Positions 33,250 through 45,798 of a DNA stretch of 64,000 nucleotides are shown here, piece by piece. Positions within the stretch are counted from its first letter, which is position 1. Every line of letters begins with the position of its first letter. Below the pieces are notes generated by a model. That model ran no database searches and was not told the origin of the DNA. It was given only the letters and a program-made list of their open reading frames with translations. The position numbers and the translations under genes are program-made. Source of the stretch: Collybiopsis luxurians FD-317 M1. Its lineage: Eukaryota > Basidiomycota > Agaricomycetes > Agaricales > Omphalotaceae. The stretch lies in the NCBI GenBank assembly GCA_000827265.1, contig KN834804.1:134922-198921 (forward strand), given 5' to 3'.

Positions 33250-34084
33250 ATTTGAATAAAAGTTTCTTATAATTTTATTTCATTTTTTGTTTTTGTTTTT
33301 TTTTTTTTTTGGCTTTTGACCTACTTACTTGTATACTTAGGCGTTGATGATACATTGAATTCTCCCGAGAACGAACTTGGAAGGAAGGTGGCGGCGAATG
33401 TAGCCCCATCACTGTGTGACCAAAGGTAGGTAAGTAGGTATTACCTTGAAGGCCAAGACCATCTCTGGATCATTCGATCCCTACGGGCGTGCACCGTGAC
33501 TGTGCGGCGCCATCGCCCTTTGCCATACCAAGCATAAGTCACTCAAGTATCATTATATGTATGTGTTGGAGACGGTCACGGTTGAGTTGCGCGCATCACC
33601 ATGATCATTCTAGTTCATCGCTAGTACTACTTGATCGCTACTACTCATTAACATTAGCTATGAGATCGATCGGTGGCTTCGATTGAACAGAACAGAACAG
33701 AACAGAATGATTTGAACGAGGAAGTAAGTCTTGGTCACGGTGAAGCTGTAAGTGTTGACGCTGATCACCGTTTTCTGCGGGTGCGCAATCTTAAGTGATG
33801 CTAAGCGAAGCATAGCCTTAGTCGAAGGTCTTCTATGTTGGGAACAGGATGGTCGTGTGCATTATAAGTTTATGATGATATCAACTTGAGAGTCAAGTAG
33901 TGTACGTATACAGCTTATACTTCGCACTTGGAACGCCTTAGTGGTGATTTTGGGTTTTGATTTGGAACGTGCACTGAACAAAGTGATCATTTACTTCTTT
34001 CTATAGCGAGAGAGTAAAGCTGTAGACTTACTATACTATATCAGAGTATAGTCTGTACCACTTTGGTTGGTTGACTTTTTTGGT
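33250..34084. other. Intergenic, no gene seen
   Basis: Begins with a T-rich tract (about 33296-33311). Only short open frames. A GAACAGAACAGAACAGAA pentamer run lies near 33687-33705. Confidence 0.4.
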
Positions 34085-35325
34085 AGTCAAGGAAGCGAGA
34101 GACAGATCAAGGTGATGGACATCACCGTGATATCACATAATTGAGGCTGCTGGAGTACTAACTATCCGAAATCACCTGTGGTGTCGGTGTTCACTGCTCG
34201 ATCCCCCGCCATGTCGTTATTCCTTCTGTTGTCGAACTTTGCCATACTCCACATAGGCATAGGTCTTTAACGTTGGGAACAATATTCCGTACGTTGAGGC
34301 AGGATTGGTGATTTTGGGTTTTGGACTTGGCCCGGGAACATGAGGAACAGAATGATGATGTTTCACTTCTATAGCGAGAGATTTGGTGGTTGAATTTTTT
34401 GGGTGGTCAAGCGGGCGAGAGATGGATCAAGGTCACGGTGATGGGTGTTGATCGTTGAGGTTGGAGTACTAGCCTTTGGAAATCACCGGTGGTTGTGTTT
34501 ACTGTTCCTTCTGTTCCCTGACTCGCAGTGATTGGAGAAAACGAGGCTCTGTTTATCGTCAATACGCATAATGCGGTGGGCTGCTTTTGGATGAGTGGAG
34601 GATAATTAACGGGTAGCATGTGTAGGGTATTATTATATGCGGTCGGCGCTCATCAGGAAACAGGATTCAGGACTTTTGATTCGGGCGACATCCTATTGCT
34701 GTAAGTACTTGCATGGTCATTTCCACACCATTTTTCGACACTCCTTCGAAGCTTGACTCATGCATCATGGCATAGAAGGGAGCGACGGGAGGTTACGTTC
34801 TGCCAGTATATCTATGTATTAGAGTATGGTCTGTACTACTTAGTGGTCAAGGAAGCAGTCCGAAATCACCTGTTGTGTCGGTGTTCACTGCTCGATCCAC
34901 TCCTTCTCTTCCCGTGACTGTAGAAAACGAGGCTCGACCTAACGTCAGTGGGTGGCTAGGGTAAGTGAAGGATAGCTAACGGGTAGCGTATGTATATATG
35001 TATACGGTCGGCGCTCATCAGGATTCAAGACATTTTGATTCGAGCGAATTTGACTCGACATCCTACATACGTGCCATGTTATTTCCACACTATTTTCGAC
35101 ATCTCGTTCGACGCTTGGCTCATGCATCATATACATCATATGTAGGAGGAAGGTAAAGAGCGACGGGAGGTTACGTTTTCTGTATTTATGTTTCGAATTC
35201 TGGTTTGTATTGCGGTAAGTACTTGGTGGTCAAGGAGGCAAGAGACAGATCAAGTTGATGGACACCAATTGAGGAAATCACCTGTTATGTCGGTGTTCAC
35301 CGCTCGATGTTCCTATTCCTTTCCC
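34085..35325. repeat. Diverged series of four non-coding repeat units
   Basis: The combination GGTCAAG(G/C)(A/G)(A/G)GC...AGA(C/T)(A/G)GATCAAG...GAAATCACC(T/G)GT...GTGTTCAC(T/C)GCTCGAT recurs near 34085, 34406, 34840 and 35226, each followed by CGGTCGGCGCTCATCAGG- or ACGAGGCT-like segments. Units are about 320-430 bp apart and share short blocks separated by unique sequence. No coding frame is conserved between units. Confidence 0.6.
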
Positions 35326-36783
35326 TCCCGGAGACACAGTCTCGATGATTTATCGTCAGTGTACTTATTCTGTGGGCTACAGCATTGCGGGGGTCAGTGG
35401 AGGTGTATACTAGGGAATAGGAATAGTTAACAAGTATGTAGCATTTTCATTTACAGCGATTCCGACGTTCATCAAGACATTTCAATGATCTGTGAAAAAA
35501 ACAAGCCACATCAGAACCTACATTGACTGTTTCCACGTCTCCTCCGATCCTTGGTTCATATATCATGAACACATAGGAAGAGAGGGAAGAGCGACGGGAA
35601 GCTAGGCTACGTATGTACTGCATCTGTCATTAACTCGGAATCGTTCCTGGTTGGGTTGAACGGGAGAATCGGCTGATATTTGTAGTATGTATATAATGTA
35701 CATGGCGTGTATATAAGATTTCTTTGTGGACATTTCATATGCATTCTTCTGTATTCATTGAAGGGACGAATAAAGCATTGGGTTCTCGACGAATGTACGT
35801 GCGGGTACCTATAAAAGTTACATTGTTATTCTGCCTCGAGTCTCGAGAAGTTTAGCCGAAGTATACCGTCGATCTCTGCGGCAATACAGAAGAAACTGTA
35901 ACCACACTGGAGGCGACGTTGCTTGTAGCCGTGATGATGGGGATACAAGAGAGTTGAGAGTTGATACAATCTTTGAGCGGAAATTTCTTGTCTTGTAGAT
36001 GCCTTAACAATTTACTGAGCTAAGAATCTGCTGTTCACCTCATAACGAGCGGGATGTGCAACTTTGACGACCCTGACGACTTATGATTCCCGAGGGCCCG
36101 AAAGAGAGTTCCCTGACCGCGCCATACGACGACGCGTCTCGCCATCAAGATGCGACACGACCAAGAATCATGTGATTTCCAGCCTGCTTTTCCACCTTCC
36201 ACCATGTCCCCTTGGATTCCGAGTCCCCTCTGTCCCTCTGTCCCTAAAAAGGAGTATACGACGGCCGGACACTAGTGTCAAAGGTCCTGTCCTGTGCTCA
36301 GCCGTTGCAGGCTTTTCTATATTTCCAGCGCCAGCCGACATTTCTGATATCCGGGAGGCAGTGCTTGGAGTGACGGTCGAATGCAAAGAAAAAAGGATTT
36401 TGACGGTTTCATGATTGAGGACTGCTTTGATCCGACCTCCCGTATTCCTCGCCATTTGGGCAGTTTGAATCAAATTTTGAATGGTGTTTCAAGCCAGGAT
36501 ACCCACATCCTTTAAACTTAAAGTAGATGGCCGTGCCGCTAAACGGGGGCGACGCAGCATTTCCTTGCTCCAGTCCTTTTACCTAGCCCAAACCCATACG
36601 CGGCGCCCAGGCCCTTATTCCGTGGGCCCTTTTTCCCGTTAGGCTCGAGCGAGTATTAAGTGCCCGGATTCCCCCCCACCGCTGGCGATTTCTTTCCCTT
36701 TTCCCCTGAGACTGCTGGGCAGCCTCTGACGTTTCTGAATTTTCCCTTGATATTTTTCGTTCTCTCACACATTCGCAGGCACG
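35326..36783. other. Intergenic and promoter region of the Ser/Pro-rich gene
   Basis: No supported gene. Open frames on both strands at 36064-36473 overlap and neither looks coding. The last 100 bp is pyrimidine-rich as expected upstream of the ATG at 36784. Confidence 0.35.
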
Positions 36784-39700
36784 ATGTCTATTTCTCTAGT
36801 TCGCTCACGACCTTTGGATCCTTTGTTTCTGGCGGAGGATGGGCTTGCTTCGGGGAGCAGTGTCCCAAGCGCTGCTGTAGTATTTGGACAATCTCCTGAA
36901 AGTGCGATGGTTAACGAGATATTCAACAATCCAGACGCGTGGAATTTACATGTCCCAGAGCAGCAAAGAGAGGAGATTCATTCGGCGGGTTCTGTTGGTA
37001 CGCCCCTTGTTTATTTCGGTGTGGCGCTACTTCTGATTATCTCTCAAGACCCCACTTCAGGCAACAGTCTTTCTGGTGAGTGCACACTCTTCTTCCTATC
37101 AACTTGACCTTAATATAGTTATCAGGTCCATCATCATCATCATCATCATCATCACGGATTGGGCAGCAGGAGAATCAACATGCTACTACGTCTTCGACTA
37201 AAAAGCTGAAGGTCTCGAAAGGCGCGCGACATCCGGAAGGTTATCACCTGAAACGCAAATCAAAGTTGCACGCTGAAGCATTCACTCTGAAGCCGTTCGA
37301 AAGCAGACATCTTGTCATTCCATACTTATCGTCCGCTTCGTCCGCCTCATCCCTGCCATCTTCAACCCCGTCGTTGAACTCTTCCCTGCCGACCATCTCC
37401 GACGAAGATAGCATGGACACTCACTCGAAATCTCTTCAGTTATCGCAGTCTAGATGGCGAGGCATCAAGGAAAAGGACGATGTCCCAAGTGAATCGTTAT
37501 CTCTGTTGGCGCTTATGGAACCATCGAACAACATGTCACCTGCAGCGGAGGAAAGAATGTCCATATTATGGTCTCATCAGAACATTTTCCGTGCATTTCC
37601 TACGCCAAAAGGCGGTGAATATGACGTCCGAAAAGAAAGCCCGAGCAGCAGCAGTCTGCCATCCTCCGAGTCCACCGGCGCTAATAGCAGGATTGCTGTG
37701 AACAGTGCTCTACCATTAAGTGCGCCTGTTGAGAATGAGCGCCAAGTGTCACCCCAGACGGGTGTCATGAAGCCCAGGCGAAATGTTCCTCCTTTAAAGA
37801 TCTCTACCACCAAGACAAGGACGATTACCCGGACCACCACGATCATCACTGTACAGTCTCCTGAAAAGTCATCCCCTGCAAGTCTGGCTTTAATCAGCGC
37901 ATCGACTACCTGGAACATCCTTGAGCTGTACGGCGATTCTCCAGGTCCTTCGCCTAGCCCTAAAGGTGTTGCAGTTCCCAAAACGTCTGGACATATCAAT
38001 AGCTCGTTCAAATCATCAGATTTACACTTCCCCTCCGTACCCCGTCTCAATCCCCCCAAGTCTGCCTTCGCATCGAGGTTCACAGATTCGACCAACAGCT
38101 CAAAGATCGTCGAGCTCCCAGCTGACTTTGTCATTCCCAAGTTACCCCGCACAAAGTCCAAGGTTAGAGGGCCTAGGAAGGTTCCTCATTCGCCTATGAG
38201 GATCACTCTGCCGAAGGAGGTGCCGCCGCCGTTGCCTGAGAAGGATGCGCCCAGGGTGAAAGACCGGAAGAGCGGAAAGGTTCGACCGCTTCCCAAAGTT
38301 CCTCGAGCACATTCGCCTCCGCCGCCTGTACCTGCCATGTCTGTGTCAAAGCGTCAAGCCCCTCCGCCGATGCCTCCTGCTTTGCCCTCGACGACCTCCA
38401 TAGCTAAAGTTTCCACAACTCCCGATTCTTCTCCTCCGCCCGTTCCCAAGAAGGCGGTTACTTCCTCTTCAACTTCAACTTCAGCGCTGTCATCGCGAGG
38501 AAAGAAATTAGCGATTCGATCAAGGATGCCGCCACCGCCGCCTTTACCTTTGGACAGTCCTTTGCCCCCTTTGCCCCCCAAAGCTGTAGCTGCAGAGTTG
38601 GACGCTCTCAAAGATCAAGTAGCAGATGCGAAGATTGGTTTAGAAGGTGTACAGGAACCGCAGGTTCCTGCTGTAGTGGAGACAGTAACATTGAAGGTAC
38701 CGGAGGTGCAAATAGGTGAGTGCTCGATTTTTTGATTTCTTCCGGAGATGTGAAGCTGAAGGTCATTTCCTTAGTTCCTACGGCTCCTGTGGCGACGTCT
38801 GAGAAGGATGTGCCTGTTAGGCCTGCACGGCAAGCAGGTGACTCTCTTCTCAATCTCTCGCCTCCCGTACTTCCAGCCATGCCAGAAATCGTACTGCCGC
38901 TCCCCCTTCCGCCCGCACGCCCGAGTAGGAAAGACGTCGTCTCACCTCTACCCTCCCCGACTCTGCGGAGAATGAAGGCTCTGGAATCGTTACCGCTCAA
39001 GAGTATCGTTTCTCCACCATCGCCTGGGCACAAGCCTAGTGCGTCAGAGTCATCGATTGGGTTCTCCGGAGCAGGAAATACCGGTATCACCCACACCCAC
39101 GCCCACACCCACCTACCGCACGTACCCTCTTCAGGGTCTACAATGTTATCTGCAAAGAAGAGTATAAGAAAGTCGTCTTCGTTTTCTTCCCTTCCGCGAT
39201 TCGTACCCCCGGACGTTGACGTTCCATTACCGGATGCTTCGGTATTGGCAAAACGGACTCGGAAGAGTTCTGCGCCTGGTGTTCGGCCCCCGATTGAGGA
39301 TTTTCAGATTGTGGTGACGCGTGCGCCTGATGTGTCGGCAAAGACGCCTTTGGTTCCGGTGTTTGTGTCGGGTTCGAAGGGTTTCGGGGGTGGGAATCGT
39401 GAGGATGCTGCTGCTTTGACGACTGCTGCTTTGACGGCTGCGGAGTCTATACCTTCGGCGACGGTGTCTATGAGGGCGCTCGTTAGTGATGCGTTGCAGT
39501 TGGAGGCGGAGCTTGCTCAGAAGGAGCATGTGATGAAGGGTGAGTGGATGAACATTTCTCGGTTTTTCGTACGGTTTTTAATTTTGATCTTTTTATGTTC
39601 TTTAGATTCATCTGTTCCGTTGCAACCCGTGGAGAAGGTTACCTTCCCTTCCGTCGAGAGCCGGCCACAGTCCCCGGCGGTTTCCGTAGTCTCCAGGGCT

Positions 39701-41425
39701 TCCCCGATCCCGGCACACAAAAAGGGAGCTTCCTTGAACCATACAGAAACCAGACCGGTTCTAAAAGCCCATAAGAAGTCTTCCTCTTCGGTTTCCTTCC
39801 GACCGCCTTTTGTCGAAGCTCCTCTTCCGGATGCGACTACTCTAGCGAAGAGATTGGTAACGAGGAAGGACTCGACGTCGAATGGGTTCAGACCGCCGTT
39901 TGTGGATGTGATGCGGAGGAAGGGGTCTGTGGGTCAGGATAGCAGACCGCATATTTCGTCTACGACTTCGGATACTGCTGTCGTGTCGCGGAGGCAGCAC
40001 CAGAAAGCGGAGGAGAGACCTGTTGTGCTGCATTCGACTTCTGATATGGTTATTCCGTACAGACCCCCTGTGGTTTCGGCTGAGACATCGACCTCGACCT
40101 CAACTTCCTCACTTCGTCCGTCCGGTTCGTCTCCTTCCCACTCGCGCTCTGCTAGTTCAGTTTCCTCTTCTCCCGCTCCTGCACCTGTTCTTGACGCGCG
40201 GAGGAGAAATGGTTCGATCTCAGTGCGCCGTCCTGTCATTGACAATGTGCCCCTTCCGGACACATCTGTCCTTGCCCTGCGATTCCGAACCGGGTCTTCT
40301 CAGAGCAGTCGGCCCTCTAGCGATGCCTCCGATGCGTTCTCACCTTCACCAGTATCGGTGGATAAAATCACTGCCTCTTCGTCTCCCTCGACGACCAGTC
40401 GTACTGCACAGCGAGTGCAAATCGGGTCTTCTCAGAGCAACCGGCCATCGAGCGATGCCTCCGATGCCTCCGATGCGTTCTCACATTCAGTGGTATCTGT
40501 GGATAAATCAATTGCCTCCTCGTCTCCCTTGGCCAGTCGTACGGATTCCGCCTCTAGTGTCAACACCGAGCCTGCAGTGCCTCTCCCAGCTCCAAAGCCA
40601 GTCGCAGTTGGTGCTTCTTGGATTCCTCAACTCTCTTCCCGGCTGACTCAGCCCGAGAGACCTCCAGCGTGGGTTCAGGATCCACAGTCTTCTGAACAAG
40701 CAGTGAGACCACTCCCACCGAAAGGATCAGCTATTCCCGTATTATCAGCCGGCCAACATTCACGTTCACGATCTGGCTCGATAGCTCGGGCCGCGAGGGT
40801 TACTTCTCCTCCTTCTGTGCCCTCTTTACCTTCTCTACCCTCCGTACCCTCTTTACCCTCCGCGCCTTCCCCATCACGCAATTCTCCCCCTCTTCAACCT
40901 CCTCCAAAGCTCGAATCGGTAATGCGAACTCCTTCTCCGAGTATTCTGATCAGAAACAAGGCGGCTTCGCCTGTTCCGCCCTCGATGCATGTTCGTTTCC
41001 GCTCTATCGACAAGCATCCGGTTCCACCGCTTGTTGTTCCTCTGGTTGAGCCTGTCAGCAATATTAATAATGGTAATGCTAAGTCTCGACCTTCCCTCCC
41101 TGAGATACCCGTTCGAGGTCGACAACCGACAATTACCAGGAAGCCAACAGGAGGAGGGAGTGGTGTTGTCTCTCCTCGTCGTTCAGCTTCTGTCGCAGCG
41201 GTATCAAGGCACCCCACTTCGAAAAGACGATCCGCATCGATTGCTGCTACGCCGAGGAACCTACCGCATGTTCCTCCCCCGCCTTCTCTTCCACTTGGTT
41301 CGGCGGAGAGCCAGAGTCCTTCCGAAAGTATTGCGAGTGCAGGGTTGAACAGGGGACGCATTTCGCCTTTTCCTACAAGACCTATTTCACGGACATCAGT
41401 GTATACGGCTAGAGTTGGGGCTTGA
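36784..41425 (+). CDS. Large Ser/Pro-rich, probably intrinsically disordered protein
   Basis: Five exons, 1467 residues; introns at 36998-37060, 37076-37125, 38716-38774 and 39540-39605, leaving a 15-nt microexon (37061-37075); the frame closes. I recognise no catalytic domain. The chain is dominated by Ser, Pro, Arg and Lys with many PxxP and poly-proline segments (for example PPPLPEKDAP, RPLPKVPRAHSPPPPVP, RMPPPPPLPL) that could bind SH3 or WW domains. A motif of the type VPLPDxSxLAxRxR, usually preceded by RPP or VPP, occurs three times (about nt 39212-39258, 39800-39852, 40225-40284). A serine run is coded by TCA repeats near 37130. This composition is seen in fungal scaffold or cytoskeletal-adaptor proteins, but function is unknown. 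Confidence 0.85.
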
Positions 41426-41877
41426 ACCTTTAACTGTTTCGATGAACTTTTGTTTTTGTTTTTTTTCGTTCTATTTTATTTTTTCTCTCTTCAAGTGTAC
41501 CTATATAGCTATTTACATTTAACATTCACTTTCCTTCGACTTTTTTCACTATTTCTTAAGTTATCATCTTCGTTCACTTTTACGAAATGGCAGGTTTTTC
41601 CTTGCTATACGACCCCCAAGTGTGACAATACGCTTGAATGAGTAATTTAAATCCTTGAGCAGTTTTTGAAATAAATTGGTGGTACATACTCACAACTATA
41701 GCTGTGATACGAAAGAGTTATGCGGTGAATAAAATAAGATGCAAAGCAAAGGTGTGTATAGATGAGAGAGAAACGTAAAAAAAAAGAAAATCCAGTCCGA
41801 GCGCGTGTCCGTCATCATCGCCAGCCATGAGGAGGGAAACGAAAGTGGAGGGAGGAGATCGTAAAAGGGGAATATAT
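41426..41877. other. Convergent 3' regions
   Basis: T-rich tail after the Ser/Pro-rich gene meets the 3' flank of the Rho gene. No feature beyond AT-rich tracts suited to 3'-end formation. Confidence 0.4.
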
Positions 41878-42696
41878 CTATATCACGATGCACCTTTGTT
41901 TTTTGACCATCTTCCCCCATCGGCCTTTCATACTCTCCTTGAGAGCCAGATTGAATACATCATGCACACCGACATTTTGTTTTGCTGAGCATTCAATGTA
42001 TTTCGCGCCAATCTCCTTGGCAATGGAAGCACCCTGTTGCGGCGATATTGGTCTTTGACCCTGGGCCCCGAGCATACGCTTTGTTTGTTCGTCTGTTCGT
42101 AAATCGGTCTTGGTCCCGACGAGAATGAGAGGGGTGCCTTCGCAGAAATGTGCCACTTCAGGATACCACTGTAGGAAAAGAAGAGAAAATACCGCTGGTA
42201 AATAAAAGGGAAAAACACAAAAACTCGATATGTGACGCACTTTATCCTGAACATTCGCGAGACTAGTTGGGAAATCGATAGAGAATACGATGAGGATGAC
42301 ATCGCTCTCTGGATAACTGAGCGGGCGTAATCGATCGTATTCCTCCTGCCCCGCAGTATCCCATAATGCCAGCTCTATCTCCTTCCCCTCAAAGTTTATC
42401 TGGGTCACATAGTTTTCGAATACTGTCGGGATATAAGCCTGCGAATCTCCAAAGAGGATTTACAACGAGACGAGATGAGGGGTTAGGATTGGGTTGAATG
42501 TGGATTTCTTGAATGATTCACCTCTGGAAACCGATTTTCTGCGTATACAATTAGCAGACAGGTCTTTCCGCATCCACCTGGGTTGTGATTTTGATTTAGC
42601 AGACGAATCTCAGAGCCTTTGAGGCGTACCGTCTCCCACAACTACGAGCTTGCGCTTCATATCTGGCCGGCGTGGTGAAGAAGCGGAATTATCCAT
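41878..42696 (-). CDS. Rho-family small GTPase
   Basis: Four exons, 203 residues; introns at 42578-42629, 42439-42521 and 42169-42240, and the frame closes. Molecular switch for actin and polarity control at the membrane. P-loop GDGGCGKTC (split by the first intron), effector loop YIPTVFENY, G3 DTAGQEEYDRLRPLSYP, G4 GTKTDL, the Rho insert region TDEQTKRMLGAQGQRPIS, G5 CSAK, a basic KKQR, and CAAX box CIVI. The last residue Ile suggests geranylgeranyl or farnesyl addition to Cys. The effector loop and CAAX make Rho certain; I cannot separate Rho3- from Rho2/Rho4-type by eye, so no symbol is given. Confidence 0.94.
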
Positions 42697-43067
42697 GGAA
42701 GTCGAGGTGCAGGACAGGTAAAAGTTTGGAATTAAAGTGGTTCGAACTAGCTGAGGTTGGAAAGGCCGTTAACCTTCAGACACGTGACCGATACGGAGAC
42801 GCGCCACGCGATTGGGCGCTAATTTGGGCGCCGATTTAGGCGCCTTATCCTTAATGAGATTCATCTTCGGTTCATCATGATCTTGAATGGCAAATCAATG
42901 AAATATGGAAGACGGCAGAAGTACACTTTGTTCACTTGGCTTTAAAGGCGTTAGAGTGCTCTTGAGCGCATTTCCAAGCTCGCCATTGTGTGCGTACATG
43001 TGCTTTCAAAAGCTAAACTCACGTCATTCACTCTTCAGGTTCAGTACATCGACTCGAAGTGCAAAAT
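42697..43067. other. Intergenic, no gene seen
   Basis: Promoter side of the Rho gene, with short inverted GGCGC-containing segments (GATTGGGCGCTAATTTGGGCGCC near 42810). Confidence 0.35.
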
Positions 43068-43271
43068 CAGGAAAGTCTGTTCGAATCAGATTGCGCTTCA
43101 TTTCGTCAAAAAGTCCATGCTCCTGGTAATGCTTGTTCGGTCGAACTTGCAAGTAATTGGAGATAACACCAGGAAAGTCTGTTCAAATCAGATTGCGCTT
43201 CATTTCGTCAAAAGGTCCATGCTCCCGGTAATGCTTGTTCGGTCAACCTTGCAAGTAATTGCGAGATAACA
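43068..43271. repeat. Tandem duplication, 102-bp unit, two copies
   Basis: CAGGAAAGTCTGTTCRAATCAGATTGCG... (43068-43169) is repeated at once (43170-43271) with about seven differences. Unit length 102 is a multiple of three and one frame stays open, but composition does not suggest a gene. Confidence 0.9.
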
Positions 43272-44075
43272 AAAGGGTGCTTCTGTGTTGAAATTCTTGC
43301 GCCAGGTTCAGACTGCCCTGAACAGAAGTGATCTGCTGCCTTCTTTTGCACATCCTTCAGCAACACACAGCGATTCGTATGTATTTGCTTTCCTCATGAT
43401 TTCCATACGTATGGTGATAACTCATCTTCGCCGACGTGGGTAGCGACTCTCATAGAGCGTGCTACAGGGCAAAGGTGACGCGTATGTGTACTCGGCGTTA
43501 CGGTCGAGCAGCCCTCCATGGGAATGGTAAATTGTGATCGCTTCACCGCATTTTTTCATGGATATAGGAAATTAAATGGACGTTTAGACTAGGTTGGAAT
43601 CATAGCGAGGACTGTCCCCAAAGATCCTGTATACTGGCTCGATAGTGGATGGAACTTGTAATTCAAGGTGTCCCACATGGGTCAGTGGTATGCTTAAGGG
43701 ACACTTATTTCACTATCTGACGGGATCCCATCACAGATATTGCTCATAGATATCTTATTCAAAAATTGTCGTGCGGCTTATCGGTAGCGCATGCTCAGCT
43801 TGAATACTTGCAGGAGTTTTTGTTCGTTGATAGCGAATGGGGCTAGCGTGTATCATCAGAGAAAGTCGATCATGTGTCGTTGGCCCAGACAACCGAACAG
43901 CTCTTTCCTCGGTTTATCCGATTTTTTGTGGGGAAAGCTCGAAAGATGTTTCAACCTTCGTGCAGGTATAAAAGCAAAGCAAACGAATCCGAGTTTTGCA
44001 GGGCCTTGGACTTTGGGATCTCTCCAGCACCTAGCTCTTCTGCTTTCCTCGCTCCCTCTAGTTTCGCTTTGCAAC
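43272..44075. other. Upstream region of protease copy 3
   Basis: Non-coding and unlike the upstream flanks of the other protease copies, apart from the core promoter GTATAAAAGCAAAGC at 43966-43980, which is 109 bp before the ATG. Confidence 0.5.
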
Positions 44076-45798
44076 ATGTTCGCTGCCTCCTCCTTGTTGA
44101 CTTTTGTTACCCTCGCGTTGGGCGTCGCGGCTAGCCCAGTCGTCGTTGTCGACCGTTCGCCGATCATCACTCTTCCTCTCTCACGAGTCCACAATTTCAC
44201 CAGCGGTTACAACATCATCGCCCACGACCTTGCTAGGATCCAGAACTTCAAGGACCGATCAGCCGCTCGCGCCAGCAACCAACCGCTCTCGAAGAGACAA
44301 GCGGAACCCGTCATCAACGAAGTGGTTAGCTACATTGCTTCAGTCGGCGTCGGTGCAAGCGCCTCTCAATGTGAGTGGCATTTACTGCCAAGAGTCTTTG
44401 TTAAGAATTTCTCATATGGATGAATCCGAAAGATCAACTGATCGTCGACACGGGCTCGTCTAATACATGGGTATAAGCGCGAATTCAGTCTCTTTTTGTG
44501 TTCTCGTGTCTGAACATGACTGTCCATAGGTTGGAGCTACCAAGCGCTTCACTTCGACATCGACGTCTACCAACACCGGAGATCGGGTCTCTGTCAGTTA
44601 TGGTTCAGGAAGTTTCTCCGGTTTGTACTCGTCTTCAAATTGCACAAGCTCTCTTCTCATATCACTGTATCGCAGGCACTGAGTGGACCGATAAAGTCAC
44701 TCTCACCTCATCGCTAGTCATTAACAAGCAAAGTATTGGCGTTGCCAGCACTTCTTCCGGATTTTCGGGAACCGACGGTATCTTGGGGTGAGTTTCCTGT
44801 AGATTGATTTAAGTGTGCACTCATAGATGACCTCTCTAGTATTGGACCCACTGATTTGACTGAGGGCACTGTCAGCGGTGTTTCCACCGTACCTACCGTC
44901 GTCGACAACCTCTTCTCCCAGGGAACGATCTCCTCGAAGGTTGTTGCGGTTTCCTTCGAGCCCACCACCTCCGAAGAGGTGACCAATGGTGAACTCTTCT
45001 TCGGTAAGCGGGTGTTCTCTATATTCAATTCGATATATGGCTCATCATCTGTAGGCGGCACTGACAGTGCCAAATTCACTGGTAGTATCACCTACACGCA
45101 AGTTTCTTCGTTTCCATCTTTTTGTACAGCGGTGCTGATAACTCCGCGAGCAGGACCAGAGTCGGTGACTACTGGGGAATTTCTCAAAGTGTCTCCTACG
45201 GTTCGACCACCATCTTAAGCAACTTGCAGGGTATCGTTGATACCGGTACAACCTTGTTGTACTTGACCACCTCTGCATTCAACTCATACATTAAATCCAC
45301 CGGAGTATGCCTTCTCTTGTTTTCGTACCTTTGATAGCTAATATTGTTCATCGACTATCCAGGCCGTCTTGGATAACAACACTGGTCTTTACAAAGTCAC
45401 GACTGCCCAGTTCAACGCTCTGCAAAACCTCAACTTCAACATTGGCGGCGTAAGTTTTATTCCGGTCGAGTTGTCAAAGTAAAACTAACTTGAATGCAGA
45501 CCACCTTCTCCTTGACCCCCAACGCCCAAATCTTCCCTCGTTCATTAAACACTGACATCGGTGGTTCAGCTAGTTCTATTTATCTCATTGTCGCCGACCT
45601 CGGTGAGCTTTCCTTGCTTGATCAAACTTTTCGAGCGTCGCTCAAACAAGTGTTGATGTTAATCCAGGTGCTGAGGATGCCGGCTTTGACTTTATCAACG
45701 GTTATGCATTCCTTGAGCGATTCTACTCGGTGTACGACACGACCAACAACCGCGTTGGATTCGCTACCACCCCTTTCACGACCGCCACAACCAACTGA
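44076..45798 (+). CDS. Secreted aspartic protease (A1, polyporopepsin-like), copy 3, most diverged
   Basis: Ten exons at the same places as in sister copies, all open. Signal peptide MFAASSLLTFVTLALGVAAS, RSPIITLPLSRV, KRQ processing site, YQLIVDTGSSNTW and GIVDTGTTLLYL with both catalytic Asp, flap VSYGSGSFSG, GILG, LTPNAQIFPRSLN, end ATTPFTTATTN. It differs from the other five throughout, including its 5' and 3' flanks, so it is not part of the recent duplications. Intron 6 starts GCAAGT instead of the GTACGT used by the others (about 45100), giving ITYT-TRVGDYWG with the frame kept. An extracellular acid endopeptidase by family. Confidence 0.92.

Noticed and set aside
36064..36473. Overlapping open frames on both strands in the spacer before the Ser/Pro-rich gene
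   Set aside because: Neither frame shows a family, splice signals or a leader; each explains the other only as chance.
37577..38161. 194-codon minus-strand frame inside the Ser/Pro-rich gene
   Set aside because: Shadow of the long plus-strand exon; no promoter or family, and the plus-strand gene closes in frame.
40894..41361. Minus-strand frames rich in Arg and Gly near the end of the Ser/Pro-rich gene
   Set aside because: Antisense of proline/serine codons; composition is forced by the plus strand.
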